A DNA stretch of 64,000 nt from a bacterium (GTDB lineage: Bacteria; Armatimonadota; Fimbriimonadia; Fimbriimonadales; Fimbriimonadaceae). The notes under the pieces are model-generated. The model did no database searches and had not been told where the DNA came from. It was given only the letters and a program-made list of their open reading frames with translations. The DNA lies in NCBI GenBank assembly GCA_027483535.1, contig JAIXUN010000003.1, positions 372,001 through 436,000 on the forward strand, written 5' to 3'. The number at the start of each line of letters is the position of its first letter. Position 1 is the stretch's first letter. Below are positions 51,845-61,452 of the stretch, one piece after another. The translations under genes and the position numbers were made by a program.

Positions 51845-52702
51845 ATGAGCCAGCGCAGCATCGCCTTCTACGCCGACCCCATTGAAGCCAACGAAGCTCC
51901 GGGTGTCACTATCAAGCGTTCGATTGGGAGCGAGCGGCTGGTTTTACTTGACCCGCTGCTTCTGCTCGATCACCTCTTTGTGGAGCCCGACCCAGCCGGA
52001 GGAGTGATTGGTTTTCCAAGACACCCTCACCGAGGCATCGAGACGCTCACGGTTGTACTGAAGGGTCGCGTGAACCACCGAGACTCGTTGGGCAACAACG
52101 AATGGGTCGGTCCGGGGGCAACCCAGTGGATGACCGCCGGAAACGGCATTTGGCACGCCGAGATGCTGGAAAAGAGTGCGGAAGGGACCGAGGCGGTGCA
52201 GTTTTGGTTCAACGTTCCCGAATCAGCCAAGCGCAAACCCGCCGGCTATCGAGCCGCCTACGCGGAAGATGTTCCGCAATGGAAAGACGGCTCGGGTAAC
52301 GGTGTACACCTCCTTGCGGGAGTTCACGAAGGCAGTCTGGGGCCGTTGGATGGTTTGGAAACGAGCCCCTACTTGGTCCGAGTGGAATCGCCCGCGGGTG
52401 CCAGTTGGACTTGGCAAGGGCAAGTAGCCGATACGGCGATTGTCTATCTTCTATCCGGTTCGATCTCCATTGCGGACCGTTCGGAATCAAAGCCTGGGCT
52501 CTACACCTTATCGAAGGGTTCTGAACTAACCGTTATTGCCGGAGCGGAAGGCGCGGAGTATCTCTTCATCGCCGCCGCGCCGCTTCAGGAGCCCGTGATG
52601 CAGTACCGATCGTTCGTGATGAACACCGTTGAAGACATCGGCGAAACGCTGGGCATGATCGCCGACGGAAGCTTTGCCGACGGTGGCGGCACGCCTTTCT
52701 AA
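51845..52702 (+). CDS. Pirin family protein
   Basis: LLLDHLFVEPDPAGGVIGFPRHPHRGIETLTVVLKGRVNHRDSLGNNEWVGPGATQWMTAGNGIWHAEM. Confidence 0.93.
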   Translation: MSQRSIAFYADPIEANEAPGVTIKRSIGSERLVLLDPLLLLDHLFVEPDPAGGVIGFPRHPHRGIETLTVVLKGRVNHRDSLGNNEWVGPGATQWMTAGNGIWHAEMLEKSAEGTEAVQFWFNVPESAKRKPAGYRAAYAEDVPQWKDGSGNGVHLLAGVHEGSLGPLDGLETSPYLVRVESPAGASWTWQGQVADTAIVYLLSGSISIADRSESKPGLYTLSKGSELTVIAGAEGAEYLFIAAAPLQEPVMQYRSFVMNTVEDIGETLGMIADGSFADGGGTPF

Positions 52703-52727
52703 CTCAGCGGTTTAACCGCTGCCTCTC

Positions 52728-54203
52728 CTAGCGCGGAGGTGACAGCGGTGGAGACGCGGTGCGAGAATTCGCTAGGGGGTCGGCAGGCGATAGCGGAATA
52801 CGCAGGTTCCCATTTGAGCGTGGTTTTGCCGGACGCATGCGAACGGGTCGATCGGTGCGAGCAGCAATGTCGTCGTACATGGGGCTAGTTGTCTCGCCGC
52901 CGGTTTCGACGCTCCGTCCGTTTTCGTCCTTCTTGTTGGGTCCCACGGAGTAGACCCTTACCACGTCGTCCTTGACGTACAATTTCAGCGGTTGCCCCGA
53001 GAACGGATCGATCTCTTTGAAGCCGGCTTCGGCAAGATCCGACGGGTAACGCCCTTTGAGCTTCCTGAATCTCAACACTTCGATCAGGCCTCGCATTGTG
53101 CTTTCTGAGGTTTGAGACCGCAGCATGGAGGCGAACGCCGGACCGAACACTGGAAAAGTTAACCGATGAAATGCAGAGCTAAGACCCTTCTCCTCCTTTA
53201 GCTTTTCGATCCGATCATCCAACAAAGCGACGAGGGCACCTGGATCATCAGTCGATTTCGAATTTTCCAGAACCTCGTTCCAAAGATTGAGGTGCCGAGC
53301 CAAGAATGCGCGATCCATAAGGGCAGTCGGCAATCCTTCCTTACGAAGTTCTGACGCATCTGGTCGATTCAGCTGAGTTCCATCGGGATCGGATTCGTCG
53401 CCTGCGAAGAACTTTTCCAGTTGCTTGAATCCGCCATATTTGTCCATGTTGCGGAGGATAGCGACTCCAAAGAACATCTCAGCGCGAAGGTTGTTTTTCA
53501 GCGCTGGCAAGGGTCGAGGGACCATCACTTTGGAGAGGCTCGCGAGAACCTCTTTCTTTGCACGATTCTTTCCGACCAGGCTCTCGACCGTTCTTATTGC
53601 GCTGGTACGACAAAGATCCGCCACGAGGGCGGAGATGATCGTGGGTTCTTGTCCAATCAGCTGTGCAATGGCGAATGCCGAGTTGAGATTCTCTTCGCCA
53701 TCCGTCCACCGTCCACGCCGATAATCCAGTTCAGCTTGTGCGCACATCGCACGGACAATTCCCTTCAAGGGCTCGTACTCTGGGAACTGCTCGTCGATGG
53801 TGGCGTCCCATTCCCGTTCAAACATGAGTTTCGGTTTCTTGGCGGCTTCGCGCGCTAATCGCAGCGATACCTGCCAAGGCAAAAGAATCGCTTCCGCACC
53901 CTTAAAGTCGCCTCGCGCAATGGCGTCTTGAGCGTCCCGACTCTCGGTTGACAACTGGTCGACTAGCGGCTCAGCGAGGATCTGTTTCAGATCGCTCGCC
54001 GCGTTTTCAGATCGGCTGGGAGGGTCGATGACGAGCTCGGAGGAAGTGAGCGGAAATTCCAGGTCCCGGGCCCGTTTCACTTCTTTATCCAACGTGTTCG
54101 CAGCTTGGACGACCTCGATGTAAGGGGCGCCAAAAATGTATCCGCCCAGGCAGACCGCTAACCCTGCCGTGCCCCCGATCAGCCACTTTCTACTTTTGCC
54201 CAT
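52728..54203 (-). CDS. Membrane-anchored protein of unknown function, tandem paralog 1 of 3
   Basis: MGKSRKWLIGGTAGLAVCLGGYIFG anchor; ANTLDKEVKRARDLEFPLTSSELV...YPSDLAEAGFKEIDPFSGQPLKLYVKDDVVRVYSVGPNKKDE shared with next gene. Confidence 0.7.
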   Translation of the reverse strand: MGKSRKWLIGGTAGLAVCLGGYIFGAPYIEVVQAANTLDKEVKRARDLEFPLTSSELVIDPPSRSENAASDLKQILAEPLVDQLSTESRDAQDAIARGDFKGAEAILLPWQVSLRLAREAAKKPKLMFEREWDATIDEQFPEYEPLKGIVRAMCAQAELDYRRGRWTDGEENLNSAFAIAQLIGQEPTIISALVADLCRTSAIRTVESLVGKNRAKKEVLASLSKVMVPRPLPALKNNLRAEMFFGVAILRNMDKYGGFKQLEKFFAGDESDPDGTQLNRPDASELRKEGLPTALMDRAFLARHLNLWNEVLENSKSTDDPGALVALLDDRIEKLKEEKGLSSAFHRLTFPVFGPAFASMLRSQTSESTMRGLIEVLRFRKLKGRYPSDLAEAGFKEIDPFSGQPLKLYVKDDVVRVYSVGPNKKDENGRSVETGGETTSPMYDDIAARTDRPVRMRPAKPRSNGNLRIPLSPADPLANSRTASPPLSPPR

Positions 54204-54322
54204 TCTGAGATCCGATCCCACCACCGAACTGATACCGCTCGTTAAGAAGGCACCGTTATTTCCTACTACTCTACAACGGTTTGGATCAACGGGAATCTAG
54301 GAATGTGAAGCGTGACCCTCTT

Positions 54323-55720
54323 CTAGGCTCCCGGAATCTTTGTGTTCTTGACGGGTCGATCTGTTCGCACCGCAATGTCATCGAGCTGATCTGGCTTGGA
54401 GTTCGATCCACGCGATTCCGTGCCGAGTCCTTCTTCGTCTTTGCCGTTTGGTCCCACCGAGTAAACGCGAACTAGATCGCCGTTGCGATAGAACTTGTAA
54501 GGCGCCTTTGAGAAGGGGTCCATTTCGTTGAAGCCTGCTTCGGCAAGATCGTTGGGGTAGCGACCCGTACTTGCCTTGAACTTTAACACTTTGAGAAATC
54601 CTCGCGTTGCGCCTTCAGTGGCTTGACACTTGACGACGGCGTTCCCTGCCTGAGAAAAGACGGGAAACATTATTCGTAGGAGGAGGAAGCTGAGAGCCTT
54701 TTTCTGCTCGATTTCGGCGACCTTCTTATCAAGCCAGCCTGAGATTTCGCGAGGTTCTGGGGTCTTTTGCAACTGCTCTAGCGCGTCGTTCCAAATGGCT
54801 AAGTGACGGGTAAGGAACGCCTTTTCAAGCACCCCTTTCGGAACTCCGTCGCGGCGCAGGGTTTTTGGATCCGGCGCCGGGGGTATGTCGGACTCTTCAA
54901 CGCCACCCATATTTGCCATCGACCGCATGAATTGGGTCACCCCTCCGTATTTGTCTAGATTGCGGATGGTGGATGTGCCCATGAACATCTCGCCCTTGAG
55001 CGAGTTCTTGAAATCTGGAGCAGGGCGGTTACCCACTGCTGATTCCAGCGCTGAGAGAGCGGCAAGATTTGTCCGCTGTCGAACGGCGATCGACTCGGCG
55101 GCTCGCGACGCAATCGCTCGGTTGGCGATCTCCACCAAGACGCCAATGAGAATGGGCTCTTGGCCGATGAATTGACCCACTTTGTAACCGGCAGACAGGT
55201 TGGCAACACCCGCAGACTGATTTCCTTTTTGGAAGTCGAGTTCCGCTTGGGCGGCAAGTGCCTTCACCAACCCCTTCGATTCGGCATATTCCGGGAAGAG
55301 TAGGTGAACGCCCGTGTCCCAATCGCGATCAAGGGAAAACTTTGTCTTTGAGGAAGCCTTTCGAGCCGTTGCGAGCACGGATTGGTAGGGCTTCAAGAGG
55401 GTCTCGGCTTCAGCGAAGTTGTTCTTGCCAATGGCTTCGAGGGCCTTTGCACCCGCGGTGCTCAATTTTGAGTTCTTTTCACCGGTCTGGAGGATCGGCT
55501 TGAGTTCAACAGCGGCATTGTCTTTGTCGGCTGGCTTCGGCGGGACAAGCTCGGTGGAGGTCATGGGGTTTCCGAGAGCCTTGGCTCGTGCGATCTCCTT
55601 ATCAAGGTCCCGGGAAGCACCGAGAAAATCTACGTAGGGCGAGACCGCAGCGTAGGTCCCGATCCCGCAAACCCCGAGGGTGCCCAAGCACCCGATCAAC
55701 CACTTCTTGCCCTTCCCCAT
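54323..55720 (-). CDS. Membrane-anchored protein of unknown function, tandem paralog 2 of 3
   Basis: MGKGKKWLIGCLGTLGVCGIGTYAAVSPYVDFLGASRDLDKEIARAKALGNPMTSTELV...YPNDLAEAGFNEMDPFSKAPYKFYRNGDLVRVYSVGPNGKDE. Confidence 0.7.
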   Translation of the reverse strand: MGKGKKWLIGCLGTLGVCGIGTYAAVSPYVDFLGASRDLDKEIARAKALGNPMTSTELVPPKPADKDNAAVELKPILQTGEKNSKLSTAGAKALEAIGKNNFAEAETLLKPYQSVLATARKASSKTKFSLDRDWDTGVHLLFPEYAESKGLVKALAAQAELDFQKGNQSAGVANLSAGYKVGQFIGQEPILIGVLVEIANRAIASRAAESIAVRQRTNLAALSALESAVGNRPAPDFKNSLKGEMFMGTSTIRNLDKYGGVTQFMRSMANMGGVEESDIPPAPDPKTLRRDGVPKGVLEKAFLTRHLAIWNDALEQLQKTPEPREISGWLDKKVAEIEQKKALSFLLLRIMFPVFSQAGNAVVKCQATEGATRGFLKVLKFKASTGRYPNDLAEAGFNEMDPFSKAPYKFYRNGDLVRVYSVGPNGKDEEGLGTESRGSNSKPDQLDDIAVRTDRPVKNTKIPGA

Positions 55721-55797
55721 TCGTACAACCCCGATTCTTGAGCCCCGTGATCTTGAAACCCAGGTTTCTCTCGGATCAGACGATTGCAGTTATTCTA

Positions 55798-57342
55798 TTA
55801 GTTCGCCAGAGGTGCAGGAGAGTTGGAATTGCCTTCTTGCCCCGCGAAGTAACTTCGCACTTTTTGGATGGCGTCAGCGTAAAGGGAGACTCGCACGATC
55901 ACATCGTCGTGGTTACCCGTTCTCGACCGATGGTCGACTCCGTCGAACCCGGGCGAATAAACAACCACCTCGTTGCCGTTGATCGCAGACAGGAACGGTT
56001 TGCCCGTGATCGCGTCCGTCGGAAGAGCTAAAGGCTCGTTGGAGTTCCGCCAGGGTTCCAGAAGCTTCATCACCATCACCTTCGTGGCCCCCGCGCGAGA
56101 CATGGATCGCAAAATATGGGCGCTGGCATCGGAGAAGGACACGGACGGGGTCGCGGGCAGATAGCTGATCCGATCGGGCTGACTCTGCGACTGGAGTTCG
56201 CTCACCCACATGGTGAATTCGCGAATCCGCTCGGCGGAAAGTTCTTTCTCTTCCGGCTTGAAGAACCCTAGAAGCTTTCCGTAGGTCTCGTAATAGCGAG
56301 CGTAAACGCCCCTTCCGAGGGTGTCATCCGCTTCCGGATCTTCATCTAGACACAACGGAACTCGTTTGCGATTCTTTTCCGCTGCGGCCATTGCCTTCAG
56401 CTTTCGATCGATCAACTTTTCCCGGAAAGTGGATGGCTTTTCTTCGACCTCGCCATCGTTCGGAACCGTCTCGAGGCTCGCCCATTCCATTGCTCCGTCG
56501 AGAGAATCCAGCCAGTACATGCGCGCGGTGGCGGCGAATCCGTGCGTCGAGGCGGTCATCAGCATGAATCGTTGGTTGAGCGCTTCGCCCTGAACGATTC
56601 TCTTCAAATCCGGGTGCTCTTCAACGTCGGTCAGAGCTTTGAAAAGGACCTTTAGCGCGGACTCATCGTCGGAAAATGCGGACGCCATCAGCGCGATGTT
56701 TTGAAGGGTTCGAGTCTTGATCGAAATCGACGCCAGCGCGGGGTTGATTCCCGGTTGTTCGGCTAGGAACATTGCTAGTCGATGCGATTGCGAGAACAGG
56801 TCCGACGCTTTCTCGTGTTGCGAATCCTTTAAGGCGATGAACGCCTTTCGTTCGAGTGCGGCTGCTGCGGCTTTCACTCCGCGATGGAACTCGAAATCTC
56901 GGGAAAAGCCGTTCCATGCCTTGTTCGTCCAGAAGCCCTTTTTACCGGCGGCTTCACTCGCCATTGCGATCAGTTTGTCGTAGGCTCCGATGCTGCCCTC
57001 GACCTCGGCGAATCGGTGCGCCGCCATGGCTCGCTGGATTTTGAGGTCGACTTCGGATCCAAGCGGTTGCCGGATATCGGCCATTGCCAGCAGGATCGGT
57101 TCGGCGTTTTCCGATCTCGGTTTTTGCACCGGCCAGATGTCTTCTTTTGTGATCGGGATCCCTACGGCAAGGGCGGATTGCTTGGCTTTATCGAACCCCT
57201 TAGCGGCGTCGCTGAAGTCGATCTGTTCGGGTGTGAAGGAGTTCGCGGCTACCAACGCGACCACAGCAAGGCCGACTCCCCCGGCAACAATTTTTCCGAG
57301 CCTGGTCTTGAGTGGGTTTGATCGGGGAACAAGGGTCGACAT
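55798..57342 (-). CDS. Membrane-anchored protein of unknown function, divergent tandem paralog 3 of 3
   Basis: GKIVAGGVGLAVVALVAANSFTPEQIDFSDAAKGFDKAKQSALAVGIPITKEDIWP...ALPTDAITGKPFLSAINGNEVVVYSPGFDGVD; same order of motifs as the two neighbours. Confidence 0.65.
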   Translation of the reverse strand: MSTLVPRSNPLKTRLGKIVAGGVGLAVVALVAANSFTPEQIDFSDAAKGFDKAKQSALAVGIPITKEDIWPVQKPRSENAEPILLAMADIRQPLGSEVDLKIQRAMAAHRFAEVEGSIGAYDKLIAMASEAAGKKGFWTNKAWNGFSRDFEFHRGVKAAAAALERKAFIALKDSQHEKASDLFSQSHRLAMFLAEQPGINPALASISIKTRTLQNIALMASAFSDDESALKVLFKALTDVEEHPDLKRIVQGEALNQRFMLMTASTHGFAATARMYWLDSLDGAMEWASLETVPNDGEVEEKPSTFREKLIDRKLKAMAAAEKNRKRVPLCLDEDPEADDTLGRGVYARYYETYGKLLGFFKPEEKELSAERIREFTMWVSELQSQSQPDRISYLPATPSVSFSDASAHILRSMSRAGATKVMVMKLLEPWRNSNEPLALPTDAITGKPFLSAINGNEVVVYSPGFDGVDHRSRTGNHDDVIVRVSLYADAIQKVRSYFAGQEGNSNSPAPLAN

Positions 57343-57556
57343 CAGTGGCTTCCCGTTGCGTTTGGTGCAACTCCCTTACACCTTACGAGGTTTGGTCTCG
57401 GGGTGGCACGTGGAATATGTCTTTGTCGTGAAACGCGTGGTCGGTATTCGTGATTCGTTTATGGGTGGTTTGTTGTCTCGGGTTTGAGGGCTCCAAAATT
57501 CCTCTCTTGGGCCTGTCTAGATTTATCGGGGCGCGGTGGTTAGGCTTGCGTTTTTG

Positions 57557-57617
57557 AACCCTCATCCGTCCCGGGGAGAGTGTGGTCCCGAGAATCGGGA
57601 CCGGGTGAGGGGTCCCG
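57557..57617. repeat. Repeat class A variant
   Basis: aaccctcatccgtcccggggagagtgtggtcccgagaatcgggaccgggtgaggggtcccg. Confidence 0.6.
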
Positions 57618-57620
57618 AAT

Positions 57621-57668
57621 TCCCCTCCCTGGAGAGGAATTTGATCTTGGTCCCAGATACCATCTCCC
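57621..57668. repeat. Repeat class B (partial) with conserved tail
   Basis: ttcccctccctggagaggaatttgatcttggtcccagataccatc; same tail as at 58079-58103 and 58580-58611. Confidence 0.7.
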
Positions 57669-57670
57669 AA

Positions 57671-57819
57671 AAGCGGCGGAGCCGCGACCATCATCGCAGC
57701 CCAGGGTTTCAACCCTGGGAATGGGATGCAATGGTAATTCCAGAACGGCGGAGCCGTGGCAAGACAGTTTTTCCTCTTGTCGACGAGGTGCCCGGAGTAT
57801 CTGGTCGGTCCTCCGGACC
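57671..57819. repeat. Repeat class C, copy 1
   Basis: gcggcggagccgcgaccatcatcgcagcccagggtttcaaccctggg...ggcggagccgtggcaa...cctcttgtcgacgaggtgcccggag; paired with copy 2 near 58.4 kb. Confidence 0.75.
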
Positions 57820-57851
57820 TTCTCGGAGAGGAGTTGAAACATCTTCTGTCG

Positions 57852-57903
57852 GACCCTCGCCCCTCTGGGGGAGAGGGTGGCCGAAGGCCGGGTGAGGGGT
57901 CCC
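57852..57903. repeat. Repeat class A, copy 1
   Basis: gaccctcgcccctctgggggagagggtggccgaaggccgggtgaggggtcc; near-identical to 58324-58373. Confidence 0.85.
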
Positions 57904-57904
57904 A

Positions 57905-57955
57905 TATTCCCCTCTATGGAGGGGTGGCGCGAAGCGCCGGGGTGGTCTCCGGGAT
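57905..57955. repeat. Repeat class B variant, inverted orientation
   Basis: ttcccctctatggaggggtggcgcgaagcgccggggtggtctccggga. Confidence 0.75.
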
Positions 57956-58036
57956 TGTGATCTTCGTTACGAGTGAGCCCGGATCAGATACGTGAACAAT
58001 TCGCTTGAAAAACGCGGGATGGCCTTCGATTCTGCC

Positions 58037-58103
58037 GACCACCCCGCCCCTGCCGGGGCACCCCTCCCGGGAGGGGAATTTGATCTCGGTCCCAGATACC
58101 ATC
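58037..58103. repeat. Repeat class B, full copy
   Basis: gaccaccccgcccctgccggggcacccctcccgggaggggaatttgatctcggtcccagataccatc. Confidence 0.85.
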
Positions 58104-58166
58104 GCCCAATAGCGGCTCCGCCGCTTTTCGTTTTGGCTCCCGATTCATCGGCGTCCTAGAGTTTCC

Positions 58167-58222
58167 GGACCCCTCACCCGCCCCTGCCGGGGCACCCTCT
58201 CCCCCGGAGGGGCGAGGGTTCT
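58167..58222. repeat. Repeat class A, inverted variant
   Basis: gacccctcacccgcccctgccggggcaccctctcccccggaggggcgagggtt. Confidence 0.75.
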
Positions 58223-58323
58223 CATGGTCTACTTCTCCGTCACGTCACCCCGTCCTTTAAGGCCACCCCTCCCGGGAGGGGAATTGGGTGAGGACCTTTC
58301 GTCGCAAGTTGTCTGTATACGAA

Positions 58324-58373
58324 GCCCTCGCCCCTCTGGGGGAGAGGGTGGCCGAAGGCCGGGTGAGGGGTCC
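58324..58373. repeat. Repeat class A, copy 2
   Basis: gccctcgcccctctgggggagagggtggccgaaggccgggtgaggggtcc. Confidence 0.85.
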
Positions 58374-58375
58374 GA

Positions 58376-58514
58376 GAAAGCGGCGGAGCCGCGACAATCA
58401 TCGCAGCTCAGGGTTTTAACCCTGGGTTTAGGAATCCGTCAAAAGCCGGAAGGGCGGAGCCCTGGCAATACGGATTTCCCTCTTGTAGAAAAGGTGTCCG
58501 GAGGACCGACCTGA
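58376..58514. repeat. Repeat class C, copy 2
   Basis: aaagcggcggagccgcgacaatcatcgcagctcagggttttaaccctgggtttagg...gggcggagccctggcaatacggatttccctcttgtagaaaaggtgtccggaggaccgacc. Confidence 0.75.
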
Positions 58515-58544
58515 TACTCCCTCGTGGATGGTTATTCTTCCCGG

Positions 58545-58611
58545 AGACCACCCCGCTCCGATGGGGCACCCCTCCCGGGAGGGGAATTTGATCTCGGTCC
58601 CAGATACCATC
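58545..58611. repeat. Repeat class B, full copy
   Basis: gaccaccccgctccgatggggcacccctcccgggaggggaatttgatctcggtcccagataccatc. Confidence 0.85.
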
Positions 58612-58726
58612 TACCTCGCCTCCCGACTACCAGGTAACTACCCGCCCCAACACTCACCCACCCGCAACGATCTATAATCTTTGTGAATTCGTATTCTTTG
58701 ATCGAATTCTTTATTTTTGGTGAAAA

Positions 58727-60889
58727 ATGACCCTTCGAACCGCTGATATCGCCCCGATCGCCCTCCCCAAGGCGTTTTCTGGCTTAGACCGATTGGCGCG
58801 CAACCTGTACTGGGCGTGGCACCCAGAAGCCCAATCCGTCTTTCAACAAATAGACCCCGTGCTTTGGTCGCAAGGCGTCGGTCCGGTGCGGTTGCTGCAA
58901 GAAACCAAGAACCTCAACGAAGCCGCCAAAGATCGAAAAATCACGGCCGCGATTCGAAAAGCGGTGCGCAGATTCGACGCCTACATGGAAGAAACCGACA
59001 CCTGGTTCAACAACCAAGGCGGCGACAAGGACCGAACCATCGCCTACTTGTGCGCCGAATTCGGCCTGCACGAATCGTTCGCGCTCTACAGCGGCGGACT
59101 CGGAATCCTTGCCGGCGACCACGCCAAAGAGGCCAGCGACATGGGTCTGCCCTTCGTGGGAATCGGCCTCTTCTACCGCCGAGGCTTCTTTAAGCAGATG
59201 ATCGACCGCGACGGTCGGCAAGAGCATTTTTACGGCACATTCGCGCCGGAATCTTCCCCTGCGCTGGCCGTCATCGACCCCAAAACGAAGTCGCAACTGA
59301 AGGTCTCGGTGGAGCTTCCGGGGCGAATGGTTCACGCCGCGGTTTGGGCGATTCCGGTAGGCCGAATCAACATTTTGATGCTAGATACCGATCTCCCGGA
59401 GAACGCTGTCGAGGATCGACCGATCACTTCGCAGCTCTACACCTCCGGTCGAGACATGCGGCTGCACCAAGAGATCGTGCTGGGCGTGGGCGGCGCCAGA
59501 GCCCTTGCCGCGCTGGGAATCACGCCTTCCACGTGGCACATGAACGAAGGCCATTCCGCCTTCTTGCTTCTGGAAAGACTCCGCGACCTCACCGCCGCGG
59601 GTGCCTCGCTAAAAGATGCCCAGGCGAAGGTGAAGGCAGAGAGCATTCTCACCATTCACACCCCCGTACCCGCCGGCAACGAGCGGTTCCACGTAGACCA
59701 CGCTACCAAGGTTCTCGCGGGACTCCTGGAAGGATCCAAGCTCAAGATCGACGAGATTCTGGCACTGGGTCGAGACTCCGAAGACGATAAGGAGCAGTTC
59801 GACCTCACCGGATTTGCGCTGCGACACAGTCGAATGGCGAACGGCGTGAGCCTTTTGCACGGAGAAACCGCCGACGGAACCTGGCGCAAAGTCCACGGTC
59901 GAGAGATCATCGGGGTCACCAACGGCGTGCACATGCCCACCTGGCTGGGTGCAGAAATGAAGACCCTATTCACCAAGAAGGGGGCTTCGTTCGATCCGGT
60001 CACGGTTTTGGAAGTGGAGCCTCGGGAAGACGCCACCGCCAAGGCGCATCGTGCAGAGTGGAACAAGATCGATAAGGTCACCGATGGCGATCTTTGGCAA
60101 GCCCACATGAGGCAAAAGCGCGCTCTGGTGGAGTTCGCTCGGCGGCGATTGTTCTTGCAACACGCTCGGCACGGAGAGGGTCCAGATGAACTGCGCGAGT
60201 GGTTGAACAGTCTGGACGAGAACGCGCTGATCATTGGTTTCGCGCGCCGATTCGCCACCTACAAGCGGGCATCGCTGCTGTTCTCCAACGAGCGTCGACT
60301 CCTGAAGCTGCTCAACGACCCCAAGCGACCCGTGCGCATCGTCTTCGCGGGCAAGGCTCACCCGGCGGATCGCGACGGTCAGGCGTTGATCCAAAAGGTG
60401 TACGAGCAGACCCAGCGACCCGAGTTCAAGGGCAAGGTGTTCTTGCTCGAGGAGTACGACATGGAAGTGGGTCGCATGCTGGTGGGCGGCGTGGACGTGT
60501 GGCTCAACAACCCTCGACGACCCCTGGAGGCATCCGGCACCAGCGGAATGAAGGCGGCGGCGAACGGCGTTCCCAACGTGTCTATCTTGGACGGCTGGTG
60601 GGACGAAGGGTTCGACGATCGTCAGGGTCGGGCGAACGGCTTCGCGATCGGGGGTCGAGAGAGTTCCGCCGACGATAAGGAGCAGGATCGAGCCGACGCT
60701 CAGGCGCTGTATCGGATTTTGGAGAAGGAAGTGCTGCCGAAGTTCTTCCGCCGCGATCGTCGGGGCGTGCCTCGTCAGTGGGTGAAGATCATGCGGCGGT
60801 CCATTGCCAGCAGCGTGTACGCGTTCTCCACGTTCCGGATGTTGGAAGACTACATGGCGGAGATGATCGGTCTGAAGAAGACGCCGTAG
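58727..60889 (+). CDS. glgP: Alpha-glucan (glycogen/starch) phosphorylase
   Basis: AYLCAEFGLHESFALYSGGLGILAGDHAKEASDMGLPFVGIGLFYRRGFFKQ; WHMNEGHSAFLLLERLR; PLP-site region RPLEASGTSGMKAAANGVPNVSILDGWWDEG. Confidence 0.95.
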   Translation: MTLRTADIAPIALPKAFSGLDRLARNLYWAWHPEAQSVFQQIDPVLWSQGVGPVRLLQETKNLNEAAKDRKITAAIRKAVRRFDAYMEETDTWFNNQGGDKDRTIAYLCAEFGLHESFALYSGGLGILAGDHAKEASDMGLPFVGIGLFYRRGFFKQMIDRDGRQEHFYGTFAPESSPALAVIDPKTKSQLKVSVELPGRMVHAAVWAIPVGRINILMLDTDLPENAVEDRPITSQLYTSGRDMRLHQEIVLGVGGARALAALGITPSTWHMNEGHSAFLLLERLRDLTAAGASLKDAQAKVKAESILTIHTPVPAGNERFHVDHATKVLAGLLEGSKLKIDEILALGRDSEDDKEQFDLTGFALRHSRMANGVSLLHGETADGTWRKVHGREIIGVTNGVHMPTWLGAEMKTLFTKKGASFDPVTVLEVEPREDATAKAHRAEWNKIDKVTDGDLWQAHMRQKRALVEFARRRLFLQHARHGEGPDELREWLNSLDENALIIGFARRFATYKRASLLFSNERRLLKLLNDPKRPVRIVFAGKAHPADRDGQALIQKVYEQTQRPEFKGKVFLLEEYDMEVGRMLVGGVDVWLNNPRRPLEASGTSGMKAAANGVPNVSILDGWWDEGFDDRQGRANGFAIGGRESSADDKEQDRADAQALYRILEKEVLPKFFRRDRRGVPRQWVKIMRRSIASSVYAFSTFRMLEDYMAEMIGLKKTP

Positions 60890-61058
60890 GGTCGGCTTGG
60901 TTGTCGCCCCGCGATTCCGGTTCGGAGTCGTGGGGCGTTGTCATTTGTACCGATCTTGCAGGAACCTTCTTTTGCTTTGGTACAGGGTGATGTACGATGT
61001 CGGTGGGCGAGTGATAGGGTCGGCTTTCGGTGCGGCTTGAGGGCTTGAGAGTAAAGAG

Positions 61059-61451
61059 ATGGCTGCCGATCCCATAGTTGTTCAAACCGCCTGTGCGCTT
61101 TTAGTCTTGTTTCAGGTGGTGACTGCCGATCTGCACCTCCGAAACAAAGTCGCCAAGAACGTGTTCCCACTGCTTGGGGTGGTGCTGATGATGCAGTTCA
61201 TTGGCAAGTACGCGACACCGCTGGTCTACGGAGCGTTTTTCGTTTATCAAGTCTGCTGGTTCGGATACGTGATCCGCTACATGGTCCGAATATGGCGTGC
61301 TCGTACGGCTGAGGACGCTCAGGCAAAGATCGAACACATCGGATTCTTGTCTTTCTTAGTGTCGATGGTTACGGGAAGAGACGTCGCTACGCAACCTGTC
61401 GCAGTTTCCAGTACGGCGAGTGACCAGAAACCTAGCAGTCAAGGGGATTGA
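61059..61451 (+). CDS. Hypothetical small membrane protein
   Basis: 130 aa with hydrophobic segments (IVVQTACALLVLFQVVTA, NVFPLLGVVLMMQFIG, LVYGAFFVYQVCWFGYVIRYMV). Confidence 0.55.
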   Translation: MAADPIVVQTACALLVLFQVVTADLHLRNKVAKNVFPLLGVVLMMQFIGKYATPLVYGAFFVYQVCWFGYVIRYMVRIWRARTAEDAQAKIEHIGFLSFLVSMVTGRDVATQPVAVSSTASDQKPSSQGD

Positions 61452-61452
61452 C

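Noticed and set aside
57383-58610. Multiple 60-165 aa ORFs across the repeat cluster
   Set aside because: Translations of palindromic GC-rich repeats; frames on both strands are equally open
57540-58625. CRISPR array
   Set aside because: Repeats are of several unrelated families, in both orientations with irregular spacing; no cas genes
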